Assembly (NCBI GenBank): GCA_949752735.1
Contig: OX457050.1
Span: 40,215,553-40,279,552, forward strand
Direction of reading: 5' to 3'
Length of the DNA stretch: 64,000 nt
Source of the DNA: Lumbricus terrestris
Lineage: Eukaryota > Annelida > Clitellata > Crassiclitellata > Lumbricidae
Below are positions 20,700 to 33,427 of the stretch, piece after piece (the first letter of the stretch is position 1; each line of letters starts with the position of its first letter). The position numbers and the translations under genes were made by a program. The notes under the pieces are model-generated. The model was given only the letters and a program-made list of their open reading frames with translations. It made no database searches and was not told where the DNA came from.

Positions 20700-22740
20700 A
20701 CAAATTGACTACTGTGCACCATTCAGAAAAGAAAGGCACAGCAAAAATACTAAGATTGCTTTGAAATAGCATCAGCATATCAGAACCATACTATGATATA
20801 CTGTCAATGTGTCTACTATCCCGAGATGCTATTGAAATGAAAAGGTGTAGCATAAGGGTTTCTAATTATAGTGTAGTAGGCCTATACGTTTGCTGCACTG
20901 ATGCAGTTGCTCTCCCAGATTCAAAGCTCTTCATTTCATAAAGGATACCACGTGACGAGACGCTCTAATAAAATAATGGCACTCGGCGATGGTGAATCCG
21001 CGAATCCGTTATAGGCAATATATTGTTAGCTTATGCAACATGCTCGATAATAATTTGTCGAATAGGCCTAAAGGGATTAAATAGGGTAAGGTGGGGGCAG
21101 AACGCCCCATTTAACGTTTGACATCACCCACTGTAAAGTAGCGCAATCTGAAGTCAACAAAAATTGGTGACGAATAGCTGCTTTATATGCATTATTCAGT
21201 AGAAATGTTGATTTTACTTAAAGTTACTAAAAGTTGATAAAAACTCATTTTTTTTACTAAACTTGTGTGCAAGGACTTCTTGGCCCATACATGGGTGAAG
21301 AAGCCCAATGGTGGTCCATTTTGTCCCATCATTGGCGCAACCATACCATGAACATTGCTAAAACGTTATGCAACTGGATTCTTTTAATTTTTGGCAGGCA
21401 CAATGATAATATTTTTAAAAAGACAGGCAACAAAAGAATTAGAATTACGAAAACTTAACAAAATGGATGACAGAAATTTAATGACTCAAATAGCTTACAG
21501 TCTAAAATTAGCTGCATATTGTTCCATCGTGCTTTAGATGCCTAATTATTGTTAAAAGTTTATTGAAAATGTGCAAAATGAAGAGAAAACAATGGACAGC
21601 TATGTCTAACACTGACAAATTAAAAAAAGCTAAAATCAATGTGTATGACTAAACCCAATAGTTTCCTTTGCCAACCAAGAAAATTATGAAAGGTGGGTTG
21701 TCTAAGTTACAACCTACTCACACACTTCACAAACAAATTTAAAGCAGTCATGCATTTTGAGTCATAATCAGCACAATAATAACGAGCCCACTGAAGGCAA
21801 ATCCCACACTGCACAAACCCCTCCCTAGAGTAGCAGTATGGCTCTCTTCAGTAAAGACACGGAGTTGAATCTTCCTCAGATGCGAGGCCTATAAATTATC
21901 TTGTGACATAAAAAAATTATATGAAATTAACCAAAATGTATTGACGAAATTGGCGTTTTCGTCTGAAATGGGAAAATTGATGTTTTTTTCCATTCAAATC
22001 ATTATGCTCAAGTCATTTCCCAATGACGTTTGCAAGATCTCCTGATTTTGGCATTGTGCGGTTCCCAAATAATTTGGATCTGGTTTACTCTTCTTTTCTC
22101 TAATTGATTTTGCAGAGACATTGCTGGTTGACAACTGAGGAGACCCCACTCTTACCCTGCCGGACGCGGCGCTCCCCGTTGCCCAGGTTTTAATATTGGC
22201 TTCATCTTTCATATCATCGGAAAATAATAAATAGACAGGTGATCTCCTCAGTCCTTTCTCTTGTTGTTCTTTTCGATAAAACATCCCTCTTGCACTGATG
22301 ACTTGCGGCATCCGTCCTTAAGGATCTTTTCGTCTAGCTAGGCAGGCTACACGCGTATCCCGACACTGCGCGCAACGTCCCCAACATTATGTTCACTTGA
22401 GAGATATGGATTGCCATGAAGAGGTGGTGTGCTGTGCAATTGAACAGAAGATACTTTACTCAGACGGTTGTTGCCAGATTTCGACCCTTTGCCAATTATT
22501 AGACAACAACAATATACAAACAGGTTCACTTGAGACAGCATGATTGGTTTAATGTCTATGAACAAGTGTTCTTTAGTGCATCTGTGCATTTTGTAAGAAA
22601 ATTAAACAATTATTGTTCTGCTACAAAAGTCATAGGCTATACACTGATTTGACCCAATCCAGTACCTGGTAGGGCTATATAATTATGGCCTGCAAATGAA
22701 AAAAGTTGAGTGCATCTAATTTTCAACGGCATTGCATTTT
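20700..22740. other. 2-kb stretch with no recognised gene
   Basis: Several short frames exist (for example minus strand 21994-22311, 105 residues, and 22347-22589), but none has a recognisable domain or a convincing homologue from memory. No repeat structure was seen. Confidence 0.35.
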
Positions 22741-23139
22741 AGGGTTCCACGACAACTGGTCTACCGACAACTTGTCTACCGACAACTGGTCTCCAGACAA
22801 TTCGTCTACGACAACTGGTCTACGACAACTGGTCTACGACAACTGGTCTACGACAACTGGTCTACGACAACTGGTCTACAGACAAAATAATGGTCCACAC
22901 GCAACTCGCACACGACAAAACGTTCACTGGGAATTTTGTAGTCAATGGCTGTTGGCGCTGAAAGGGAAGCTGTATTGATTAAAAGAACTCCTTATAAAGT
23001 GAAAATCGACTAATGAAACCCTCAATGGAAAAACAAACCGACGAAAGGCACGTCTTTTTAACGAAGCCGAAATGATGAAAATAATGCATGTGAATTTTAA
23101 AGTGGCTTCACGAAATGATCGCACTGGTAAACACAATTA

Positions 23140-24000
23140 TCATTCATCCAGCTTCTATTTCAAATATATAATACCTTCATCCAGCTTCTATTTCTTAAGC
23201 GTTCGATCATTCATCCAGCTTCTATTTTTTAGCGTTCTTATTAATCCAGCTACTATTTCAGATATGCAAATGCACTCATCCAGCTTCCATTTCTTAAGGG
23301 TTTTTAATTCATCCAGCTTCTATTTCTTAAGCGTTCTTCTCATAAATTCAGCTACTATTTCTGATATATTATACCTTCATCCAGCTTCCATTTCTTTAGC
23401 GTTTTTCGTCAATTCCGCTTCAATTTCAGATATATTATACCTTCATCCAGCTTCCATTTCTTAAGCGTTTTCCATTCATCCAACTCCTATTTCAGATCTA
23501 TAAATGCCTTAATCCAGCTTCTATTTCTTTAGCGTTTTTAATTCATCCAGCTTCCATTTCTTAAGCGTTTTTAATTCATCCAGCTTCTATTTCCTAAGCG
23601 TTCTTCTCATAAATTCAGCTACTATGTCTGATATATTATACCTTCATCCAGCTTTCATTTTTTAGCGTTTTTCGTCAATTCCGCTTCTATTTCAGATATA
23701 TTATACCTTCATCCAGCTTCCATTTCTTAAGAGTTCGTTCAGTCATGCAGCTTCTAGTTTAGATATATATAAATACCTTGATCCAGCTTGTCTTTCTTTA
23801 GCGTTCTTCTCATTAATCCAGCTCCCATTTTAGATCTATAAATGCCTTAATCCAGCTTCCAGTTCTTACGCGTTCGTTCATTCATCCAGCTTCTATTTCT
23901 TTAGCGTTTTTCTAATTAATCCAGCTCCTATTTAAGATCTATAAATGCCTTAATCCAGCCTCCATTTCTTAAGCGTCTTAATTCATCCAGCTTCTATTTC
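23140..24000 (-). repeat. Dense CCAGCTTC-orientation array (left arm)
   Basis: About 25 units of 31-36 bp. Two main classes alternate: one with TTTCTTAAGCGTTTTT, one with TTTCAGATATATAATACCTT. Unit cores ATCCAGCTTCYATTT are well kept while spacers drift. Confidence 0.85.
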
Positions 24001-24189
24001 TAATTTTTACGACATGGTTATTGGCGCTAAAAGGGAAGTTGTATTAATGAAAATAACTCGTCATAAATCGAAAACAGGTTGTTCATGGCCTCGCTGCAAA
24101 AAGAAACCGAGGAGAAGAACGTTTTCTGAACGAAGTTGCATTGATGAAAATAACACTTGTAAAAATTGAAGCCGGATACACGAAATAAT

Positions 24190-25650
24190 CGCGTTGCGAA
24201 ATAGAAGTTGGATTGATGGAAACACTTCAATTTTAAATAGAAGTCGGATTTAGATTGACTAAAATCGTCCTGTTAAAATTGGAACGGTTGGAGTAAAGGA
24301 AACCGGAATAAGTATTTTCTTACCTGAAATAGAAGCTGGATTTATGAAAATGTTCTTGCTTAAATTAGAGCTGGAATGATGAAAATGTTATTGGCTAAGT
24401 TGGAGCTGGATTGGTAAAATGTCCTTTCTTAAATTGGAGCTGGATTGAGGAAATTATTCATGATCAAGTCGAAGCTGGATTGACGAAAATCGGCTTGCCT
24501 AAATTGGAGCTGGGTGGATGAAAATATCCTTCCTTAAATTGGAGCTGGATGGATGAAATTTTTGATTAGGTTGTAGCTGGATTGATGAAAATCTGCTTAA
24601 TCCAGCTCCTATTTTAGATCTATAAGACTTTCATCCAGCTTCCATTTCCTAAGCGTTTTATCAATCATTCATCCAGCTTCTATGTAATATATAAAATACC
24701 TTGATACTGCTTCGATTTCTCGAGCCTTTTATCATTCATCCAGCTTCTGTTTCAGACAGACAAAATACTTTCATCCAGGTTCGATTTCTCAAGCGTTTTA
24801 TCATTCCTTTTGCTTCTATTTCAGACATCTAAAAACATTCATCCAGCTTCCATTTCTTAAGCGTTTCGTCAATCATCCAGCTTCTGTTTCAGATATATAA
24901 AATCCTTCACCCAGCTTCTGTTTCAGATATATAAAAATAGGGCAGGACAGTTTCGTCAATCCAAAAATTTAAGTATTTCCATCAATCCAACTTCTATTTC
25001 GCAACGCGATTGTTTCGTGTATCCGGCTTCAATTTTTACAAGTATTATTTTCATCAATGCAACTTCGTTCAGGAAACGTTCTTTTCCTCGGTTTCTTTTT
25101 GCAGCGAGGCCATGAACAACCTGTTTTCGATTTAAGACGAGTTATTTTCATTAACAAAAACTTCTCTTTTAGCGGCAATAACCATGTCGTAAAAATTAGA
25201 AATAGAAGCTGGATGAATTAAGACGCTAAAGAAATGGAAGATGGATGAGTGTATTTATAGATCTGAAATAGGAGCTAGATTAATGAGAAGAACGCTTAAG
25301 AAATAGAAGCTGGATGAATTAAATCGCTTAAGAATGGAAGCTGGATCAAAGCATTTATAGATCTGAAATAAGAGCTGGATTTATTAGAAGAACGTTAAAG
25401 AAATGGAAGCTGGATGAAGGTTTCTTTATTTCTGAAATCGAAGCGAGATGAAGGTTTTGTATATAGGAGAAACAGAAACTGGATTTATTCAGCAACGCGA
25501 TCATTAAATTTAGTGAAGCCATTATAAGCTTTATGAGCATTATTTTTATCAATTCGTTCATTTCGTCGGTCTACTCTTTTGCATCCAGGGTTTCATTAGT
25601 CGATTTTCGCTTTATAAAGACTTCTTTTAATCAATCCAGCTTCTCTTTGA
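24190..25650. repeat. Core and right-arm arrays, alternating orientation
   Basis: GAAGCTGG orientation at 24190-24600, CCAGCTTC at 24600-25010, GAAGCTGG at 25195-25490, then CCAGCTTC again near 25640. The flips make the nested hairpins of the foldback element. Confidence 0.75.
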
Positions 25651-25884
25651 GCGGCAACAGCCATTGACTAAACTTTACTAAAGAATTCCCAATGAACGTT
25701 TTGTCGTGTACGAGTTGTGTGTAGACCAGTTGTCGTAGACCAGTTGTCGTAGACCAGTTGTCGTAGACGAATTGTCCGGAGACCACTTGTCGTTAGACGA
25801 GTTGTCGGTAGACGAGTTGTCGTGACACCTATATTTCCTGGGCAACGCCGGGTACCTCAGCTAGTTGCCCATATAGGTGTTGAG

Positions 25885-26670
25885 TCGACACTGTTGACCT
25901 TTTCAATATGCTCTGTGCAATGTACCACATATACCACAAAAGTGGACACTGTACAGCGGTACCACAGGATATTCTGGTGGGTTTTGAATGCTGCCTGTAT
26001 CAATGGCTGGATCCTTTTCAAATGCTACTGCTCACAACTTGCAGTAGGCCTACCTGAAAAAGGCAGGCTGCGTCTTAGCTTTCTTCACCAAGTTTTGCGG
26101 TGTCTTATTGTAGCAGAGAAGCCCACTTCTCTGGTTCAAACCGTGCACCAAGTACACGACCTAAAGCTCAGGAAAAGGGTGATTAGTCCATCGAAAACCG
26201 AAGAGAGAAGAGAAAAATGACAAGAGCTCCACTCACTGAAATGAGTTTGGATAGCATCGGGCACCTGCCTTTTATAGATCAGAGAAGGGGCAGTGTAGAA
26301 ATTGCGAGAAATCCATCATTCATACCACGTATACCAAGTGGGATATCAATCTGTGTCCCATGTCTAAAAAGAATTGCGATACTTAGAATACCATTGCAAG
26401 CCATAAATTGTCATGAGGAATAATAGACATCCAATATGCAGTCGTTTTTAGGTTTCTTATGCTATTTGACATGTTGCTCTATCATTGTTGCCATATGGAA
26501 ACTTTTCCATGCATTCCCATTGTTGCCAAATGGCAACACTAATTAATTTTAATTAGGCATTGCCTAATTATTTTTAAAAAATTGTGACACAACATATTGG
26601 TCATATCTCTTCAAAAAACACTTCAAATATTTTTCCTGCTCTAGAAATAATTTGGAAACGAAAGGGTTAA
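25885..26670 (+). pseudogene. piggyBac-like transposase, C-terminal relic
   Basis: The frame from about 25940 reads KVDTVQRYHRIFWWVLNAAC then INGWILFKCY and LRLSFLHQVLRCLI, matching the region of piggyBac transposases after the last catalytic Asp (RWW-HR-hF…hhNA-hhLY). A stop splits it, and a second frame (26217-26423) has a Cys-containing tail. The catalytic DDD core is missing. The 3' end AAAGGG|TTAA at 26661-26670 fits a piggyBac end (CCCTTT) at a TTAA target. CATTGTTGCCATATGG-type palindromes lie before it. Confidence 0.65.
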
Positions 26671-28000
26671 ATAGAAGTTGGATGAAACGAAATTATACCT
26701 ACAGAAATAGGCTATTTTCGCAGCAAGGGGAGGGGTAATTGTCCGGGGGGGTTAAAGTCCTAGGCAAAATCGGGGGGGGGAATTGTCCGGGGGGTTTTGT
26801 CCAGGGGGAAATGTCCGCGCCCCCAAACAATTACGTACATCGGACCGCTGACCATTCACAGACGGCTCACACACCAACTGCGTCGAGGCTTACTGGTTTC
26901 GATCGAAACCAACCTTCAAGAAGATGAATGGCACCAGTAAACGAATGATCGATAGCTATCTTGATGAATTCATGTGGAAGGAACGTTATGAGAAAACATT
27001 TCAGTTGACCTATACTACGACAGAGCGCCGAAAATATCACTGCTAAATGCCATTTCCATAGCCTAATAAATCGTCTTTATTACTCATAAGAGATTTGCAA
27101 AAAATTATTTGCATGGATTCTTGTGAAACTGTTTGTAAATATTGCAATTTGGTGTCAATTAATATTTGACTTTTAATGCATCTTTCTTCACAGTTTACCA
27201 CGCCAATATTTGATGTAGCCTACTGTTTGTTTCCCGCCATACCCTGAAGTGGGGCCAGAATGGTAGTGCGGCCACGTCCGATAGGCATTTACCCAAATCC
27301 CAAGCCGTATAGTGTCGTAAAATTATTTAAAACATGCTTTAGTCATTTTTCATCACTCATCCAACTTTTAATTATACTATATCACAGTAACGTTATTCAT
27401 CCAACTTCTACTTCAACTAAAAATATTTTTATCACTATTCCAGCCTCAGGTTTTACGGTAAAAATTTTGCATAAAACCATGCTCATCCAGCTTCTAATGA
27501 TACTGCAATACGTCAGAAGTAATATCATGTTTTCATCGTTCATCCAACACCCAGTTTACGGAAACAAAATATCTCTGAAGTGCTGTACGGCTTGGGATTC
27601 GGGTATAAGCGTCGGGCAGGCAGATTAATTTCGGGACCATTTGCTAATACTAGTAAGTCAATGTGATTTTATGACATCTACTCACAACAGTGGAACCTTT
27701 CATGTATGAAATAGACGCCTTTTGTTCATTGTACCACGCGTCCGACCGACACTACAAAGCGCATTGTGTATTGCCACACAAAGTCCAAACAATGAATTAC
27801 GGTAAACACCTATTCACCCAAACAGGTCAACCAAACACACAGACAGACAGCCACACGTACACAAAAACACAGGAACAGACAGTCAGACACAAGCATACAA
27901 AACATTTCTCTTTGTATATCGGCACAGTAATTGCACATCTAATTTATATAACGACTTAGTATCTCAGCCTTTCCTCAGTTTTCAACTTCATATAATTATT
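26671..28000. other. G-rich tract, decayed array, otherwise empty
   Basis: 26720-26825 has GGGGGG runs with TTGTCCGGGGGG, the G-rich family and a likely G-quadruplex former. 27350-27550 keeps faint CATCCAACTTC units. 27830-27900 is ACAG-rich. No gene is supported. Confidence 0.45.
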
Positions 28001-28016
28001 TATCTTTAATTACAAA

Positions 28017-29381
28017 TCAGCAAATATCAGCAAATAGGTCGTCAACTGACGAAAAGCAGTGGCTAGTACAATGCTCCAGAAATTCCTTCTCAATTTCAAA
28101 CATTTCACCGCATATTCCACATCCAAACGAATTTTCCACAAACGGTTTTGCATCCTCAGTTGATTCGATGTTGTCAATGAAATCAGATACTCGATGACGA
28201 CTTTTTGGTAGAGCTATTGTCATTTCATTGCAGTCATGAGGCAATTTTATTTGCATGCGTTCATATGGTTTATCAATATCATCAGCACTGCACCGAGATA
28301 GATCACTGCCTAACTTATATGACTCCTGACTTAACTGACACCTTTGCGGTTTTTCTCCACGATGGATTCTCATGTGTACTTTCAGATGACTACCTGTAGT
28401 AAATGACTTCTGACATAACTCGCATTTGTTTGGTTTCTCCCCAGTATGGGTTCTCATGTGTGTCTTCAGAACACTGTTTTGAGTATATGATTTCTGACAC
28501 AACTGACATGTGTATGGCTTCTCGCCATTATGGGTCCTCGTGTGTTTTTTCAGATTACCACCTTCAGTAAAGGATTTCTGACATAACTTACATTTGTATG
28601 GTTTCTTGCCAGTATGGGTTGTCATGTGTCTTTTCAGATCACCACATTGAGTAAATGATTTCTTACATATCTGACATTTGTATGGTTTCTCGCCATTGTG
28701 GGTTCTAACGTGTGCTTTCAGAATGCTAGCTTTAGTAAATGATTTCTTACATATCTGACACTTGTATGGTTTCTCGCCAGTATGGGTTCTCGTGTGTATT
28801 TTAAGATAACCACCTTGAGTAAATGATTTCTGACATAACTCACATTTGTATGGTTTCTTGCCAGTATGGGTTACCATGTGTCTTTTCAGATGACCAGCTG
28901 AAGCAAATGATTTCTGACAAAATTGGCATATGTATGTTTTTTCTCCAGTATGCATTCTCATGTGTTCAGTCAGATGACCACCTTGAGTAAATGATTTCTG
29001 ACATAACTCGCATTTGTATGGTTTTTCCCCAGTATGAATTCTCATGTGCACTTTCAGATCACCAACTCGAGTAAATGATATCTGACATAACTTGCATTTG
29101 TATGGTTTTTCGCCATTGTGGGATCTCGCATGTGCTTTCAGATTGCTAGCGTCAGTAAATGATTTTTGGCATATCTGACACTTGTATGGTTTCTCGCCAT
29201 TGTGGGTCCTCGCATGTGCTTTCAGATTACCACCTTGAGTAAATGATTTCTGACATATCTGACACTTGTATGGTTTCTCCCCAGATTGGATTTGCATGTG
29301 ACTTTTCATATACCCACCTGCAGTAAATGACTTCTGACATAACTTACATTTGCATGATTTCTCTCTAGTATGGGCTTCCAT
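28017..29381 (-). CDS. C2H2 zinc-finger protein, about 12 fingers plus C-terminal orphan finger
   Basis: The start is set at ATG 29381 (MEAHTREKS); the leader before it matches those at 10741 and 54381. 454 residues. The first finger has lost its last His (HMQIQ). Eleven good fingers of KCQICQKSFT type follow, several with NGEKPY instead of TGEKPY linkers. A thirteenth is degenerate (CQLSQES). The linker has DKPYERM, then the lone finger FGCGICGEMF…LEHCTSH and the tail DDLFADIC. Nuclear DNA binding is expected; the effector is unknown. A possible polyadenylation signal (ATTAAA, minus strand) is at 28005-28010. It is the only cassette-bearing ZNF gene here on the minus strand. Confidence 0.85.
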   Translation of the reverse strand: MEAHTREKSCKCKLCQKSFTAGGYMKSHMQIQSGEKPYKCQICQKSFTQGGNLKAHARTHNGEKPYKCQICQKSFTDASNLKAHARSHNGEKPYKCKLCQISFTRVGDLKVHMRIHTGEKPYKCELCQKSFTQGGHLTEHMRMHTGEKTYICQFCQKSFASAGHLKRHMVTHTGKKPYKCELCQKSFTQGGYLKIHTRTHTGEKPYKCQICKKSFTKASILKAHVRTHNGEKPYKCQICKKSFTQCGDLKRHMTTHTGKKPYKCKLCQKSFTEGGNLKKHTRTHNGEKPYTCQLCQKSYTQNSVLKTHMRTHTGEKPNKCELCQKSFTTGSHLKVHMRIHRGEKPQRCQLSQESYKLGSDLSRCSADDIDKPYERMQIKLPHDCNEMTIALPKSRHRVSDFIDNIESTEDAKPFVENSFGCGICGEMFEIEKEFLEHCTSHCFSSVDDLFADIC

Positions 29382-29409
29382 ATTTACAGTCAACCAACGC
29401 AATTCAGAG

Positions 29410-30300
29410 TTGTTTTTCCCACATAACTGACATTTGGAAAGGCTGCTCTCTATTATTTTCTCACTGCAGCTGTCAGATTTTCACAACGAGTGCATGTATT
29501 CTCAAGCACGGTAACTAATGCTAATACGGTTTCTCACGAAAATGGATTTGTTTGTCTTTCAGTAAAATTACCAGAATATGCAACTGGTTCTTAGCACAGT
29601 TTGCATTTTTGTGGCATTCCTTCAACATAAATAGTGTCCATTTGAAAGCATAATATTATTATGCAGTTGAAGATTCTTTCTGGTTTCGTGCATTGCATTG
29701 CAACCTTTCGTAAGTTTCATTTCTCATTCGTTCCCTGTAACAAAGTAAACAATTGCCCTCAGGAATTCTTTGGGATGATATATTGAAGTCACAAATTATT
29801 GTAGAAGTTCTCATTCAGTTGCAATGTTTACTGATGAAGAAAGAATTAATGGTTTCAAATCTGCTGGTAAATATGTCCACTCCAACGTTGTCTTTGATGC
29901 AGATCAATGATTGTAGGTCTACTCAAATGACCACACTGAGAAGTTCTAACATACAGCAGTTCATCTTCATGCACTTGCAGAAAGAACTTGTTGCACCTAT
30001 TAAGAAGAATAACATTTAAGGAACTGTGTTTCAAGATAAAAAAAATAATTTTTTAATCACCATTCAAAATGGAATGCTAAATTCTGTTTCATTAAGGTAA
30101 GAATGATTTCTACTGTCATACGAATGAACAGACCTGTGGTCAATGCATCAATTGCAGGCAATAATCAGTATTTTATTTCTCAAATCATGTTAATATATCG
30201 CTACCTGGTAAAACTGCAGCTTACATTGCTACATCCAATGCCATACTTGATGTAGGTAAATAAGCAATTTTGGAATGTCTATAATTATTAGGGAATGTAA
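29410..30300. other. 5' flank of the minus-strand ZNF gene
   Basis: AT-rich. One short plus-strand frame (29753-30019) has no known domain. This flank may hold the promoter, but no element is identifiable. Confidence 0.35.
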
Positions 30301-30311
30301 TCCCGGGGCAT

Positions 30312-30478
30312 AGTATGGGTTCTCATGTGCCTTTTCAGATCACCATCTCTGATAAATGATTTCTGACATACTTGACATTGGTATGACTTCTCCCCAGTGT
30401 GGATTTTCATGTGGCTTTTCAGATGACCACCTCGAGTAAATGACTTTTGACATACCTGCCTTAATTATGATAGCCTTC
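30312..30478 (-). pseudogene. ZNF fragment, about two fingers
   Basis: The minus strand encodes a finger tail (VKSFTRGGHLKSHMKIHTGEK), one whole finger (YQCQVCQKSF…HMRTHT) and nothing beyond. It shows no cassette and no start. Probably a duplicated scrap of a neighbouring gene. Confidence 0.75.
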
Positions 30479-30559
30479 ATCAACCCAGATAGCAAGAACA
30501 TAGTAAGTCGAGTAGTCCTAAACTTATAGTTGCACACCATAGAATATTTAGATGAAACT

Positions 30560-31020
30560 AATTACCAAAGCTGCCCTGCTAAAACTCAAATTGGTATGGT
30601 ATTTACATTTTTCGTACTGAAATATGGAAAAAATCTTATGAAAGTCCTACCCAATTTTTGGGGGCCCGCATGGACCCCATGGAACAAATCATAAAAAATT
30701 TTACGCACTATTCAAAAAATTCTTGAAAAGCAGCTTAACATGACACCAAACAATACCATAAAAATGAAGGCTGCAGCCACCTCACTAGTAAATATAAAAA
30801 AAACAGTCCTGAGTAACATGCTTGGGGTCCGTGTGGACCCAAGGTTAGCCATTGATGGTTAAACAAGAAATATTGCATCAATCCAACTTTAACTTAAATG
30901 GAAGTTGGATTGACGAAAGAATATATTGCTAAATTGCCGTAAGATTTATGGTAAGAATGTTTTCTTAAACAGAATATCAATTGATAAAATGTTTCTTTAA
31001 TTTAATGAAATGTGGATTGA
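30560..31020. other. Palindrome-bearing stretch, possible piggyBac-type MITE
   Basis: GGGGGCCCGCATGGACCCC at 30660 and GGGGTCCGTGTGGACCC at 30824 resemble each other, and TTAA follows near 30858. This hints at a decayed DNA element. Ends were not resolved. Weak array units follow at 30880-31020. Confidence 0.3.
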
Positions 31021-31282
31021 TGAGCAAACGTCAGGCTCTTGAAGGCGGCCATCTTGAACTTAAATCTTGTACTCGGGTGCCTGTTCCACCTATCGCTTGA
31101 AGGCTGTGTGCTCTATGCTCCAGATCGCATGACCAAGAACTTCTTCTTACTTACCAACATCATATACTTCATTGAAGACATTGAAATCATTCAGTAGCCT
31201 AACCGGAATAAAATATTTAAAAAATTGACTGCTGCAGGATAATTATTTTTCAACAATCCGGTAACTTTGGCACAAATTATTC

Positions 31283-31672
31283 GGTCAAATGTGTAGTTTA
31301 GCGTCGTAAATTATTCGCTCGTTGCAGCATTGTTATTTTTAATCAATTAAACTTATAGTTTGTCTAGAATCCTTTTCATTGATCCAGCTTCTGTTAGGCA
31401 AGAATCTGTTTGATCAATCTCGCTTCTATTTCGTCAGGAAATATTTTTCATCAGTATAACTTCTATTTAATTGAAAATTATTGTTCATCAATCCAGCTTC
31501 AATTTCGGCAAGATATGTTTTCATTAATTCATCTTCTCTCTCAATAGAAATTACTTTTATCAATCCGCCTTCTATTTGGAAAGAATTATTTTCGTCAATC
31601 CGACTTGCACTCGAATAATGCTGAAACCCATGCAAAGCCGAATAATTTAAGATGCTAGAATACATGCTTACC
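31283..31672. mobile_element. TIR element of the GGT…ACC group
   Basis: The left end GGTCAAATGTGTAGTTTAGC and the inverted right end GGTAAGCATGTATTCTAGCA are diverged copies related to the 45561 family. Flanks AATTATTC and AATTACTC match at 7 of 8. The interior is an array in CCAGCTTC orientation. An older, diverged insertion. Confidence 0.65.
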
Positions 31673-32470
31673 AATTACTCTTATCAACCAGGCTTCTATT
31701 TAAACAAGAATTCAACTAATTAATCCAGCTTCTTTTCCCACAATCCAAATTCTATTTAACCCTTTACCCATTCACTTTTAAATTTTAAGCCCGTTTTGAG
31801 CGGATATTCTCGGGGCAAATGGGAAAAAGCTTAAGCAACAATTATTTTATAATCAATCCAGCTTCAATTTCAACAATATTATTTTCATAAAACCCATTCC
31901 ATTGGAGTAAAAATCATTTTCATCAAACCGATTTCTATTCAGCAAGATTTTGTTCGTTAATCCAACTTGGATAAACATGCACACTGCATGCCCATACTCC
32001 AAACAATATGGCTGCCAACGAATGCACTTAAAATAGAGCGCAGCGACCTATCGACGACATCTATTCACTCCATCCCAACATTCAATTCGCTCAGTAAGTA
32101 AGTAATCTTTAGAAGCAAGTAGCAAAAGTAAAAATTAAAGCGATGTGAATAAGAAACGTTTGATGTGATGGGTTCTTGTTTTTTATCCGACCACCAAAAT
32201 TTATAAATTCGATGAAAAATATTTCCTGACGAAATAGAAGCGAGATTTGTCGAATAAATTCTTGCTTAAACAGAAAGCTGGATCGATTAAAATAATTCTA
32301 TGCAAAATAGAAGTTGGATTTATCTTACATGTGGGTAATGAGCCGGTTACTTACTTACTGAGCGCTTTGTATGCCATCAACACTGAATGCCATGCAATGG
32401 CGAATAATTTATTCCGCTAAAACGATAGATCACCCAGCAAAGTAATAATTTAACCAAGGTTATAAGTTTA
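31673..32470. repeat. Diverged arrays, both orientations
   Basis: CCAGCTTC units at 31690-31970 and GAAGCTGG units at 32220-32325. An 18-bp inverted pair, CGCTCAGTAAGTAAGTAA (about 32089) and its complement (about 32352), brackets part of this block. TTAA at 31756 followed by CCCTTTACCC and TTAA at 31831 may mark a tiny piggyBac-type MITE. Confidence 0.5.
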
Positions 32471-32474
32471 TCTG

Positions 32475-33427
32475 GGCAAACGTGTATTTTAGTATCTTAA
32501 ATTATTTTCACGCTTATAAAGGCACAAAAAGCGCCGTAAATTATTCCAAACAGCGTACATTTGACCAACTCATGGAACAGCATACCTAAAATATGTTAAG
32601 AACAAGAATATTGACAGAAAATATGTTTTTAAAATGTCACATTTCCCATGCGAAATCGCCGTTCGAATCACCATTGAACCACAACATTTGGCCGGAAGTT
32701 GGGGCATACGCGCACAAACCATCGACGTATATTGGTCCATGCGACTAAAAATAACATGTACGTCAATACTTCGGTCCAAACTTCAAAATGAGAAATGGAA
32801 GCTGGATGAAGTTATTTCTAGACCTGAAATAGAAGCCGGATTGATTAAGTAATGGAAGCTGGATGAATGTATTTTTATATCTGAAATCGAAGCTGGGTTG
32901 ACGAAAATAACAGGCGAGAAATAGAAGCTGGGTTAATAAAAATATTCTAGCTTAAATTGGAGCTGGATTGATGAAAAAGAATCATAAATGAAACAGAAGT
33001 TGGATTCATAAAACAGCTGATGCAATTGACAAATCTGGACTTTTATGGAAATGGAAGTTGGATGAAGGTTCTCTATAGTGAAATAGAAGTTGGATGAAGG
33101 TTCTCTATAGGTGAAATGGAAGCTGGATGAAGGTTAGAGGAATAGAAGCTGGATAAATGTTACTTACTTATTTATTTTTGCTTGCTGTCTTATTGCACAC
33201 TTGCCGCACGCAACTTCCAGAAAGGGTCATAATTGAATAACAACTTCGATCGGCGGTTTGTAATGGCAAAATATTACAATTTTTCAATCGATTTCCTTCT
33301 TTTAAACAAATTCGAAGTATAATAATACATCAGTTAGGCAATAGGAAGTTGGCAGAAATATTGTAAGGCGCTTTTGGTGCCTTTATAAGCGTGAAAATAA
33401 TTTAAGATACTAAAATACACGTTTACC
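32475..33427. mobile_element. Second copy of the 45561-type TIR element
   Basis: It is similar to 45561-46541 along its length: the left terminal block, the TTAAGAACAxGAATATTGAC stretch, array units, the TTACTTACTT block, the GATCGGCGGTTTGT stretch and the right terminal block ending ACGTTTACC. Flanks TTTATCTG and TTTATCAT match at 6 of 8. The LINE begins directly at its right edge. Confidence 0.7.

Larger units (their letters stand above)
22743..25829. mobile_element. 3.1-kb foldback element with 15-bp outer repeats (TU-like)
   Basis: Both ends start GG..(C)CACGACAAC and consist of 14-15 bp tandem units (TCTACCGACAACTGG type). They then share ACGACAAAACGTTCAYTGGG and GTCAATGGCTGTTG before the arrays begin. 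The left arm at 23500-24215 is inverted at 24994-25430, including the ACGACATGGTTATTG block (about 24009) and its inverse (about 25181). Most of the element can therefore pair with itself around a core near 24215-24990. The 15-bp outer repeats and long arms match what is known of sea-urchin TU elements. No target duplication or transposase was found. Confidence 0.75.

Noticed and set aside
7154..25561. Many frames translating to NPASIS and SSSFHF strings
   Set aside because: They follow from the repeat unit read in different frames and orientations; stops and lengths are random.
31756..31834. piggyBac MITE with TTAA on both sides
   Set aside because: The inverted ends are short and imperfect, and TTAA is common here.
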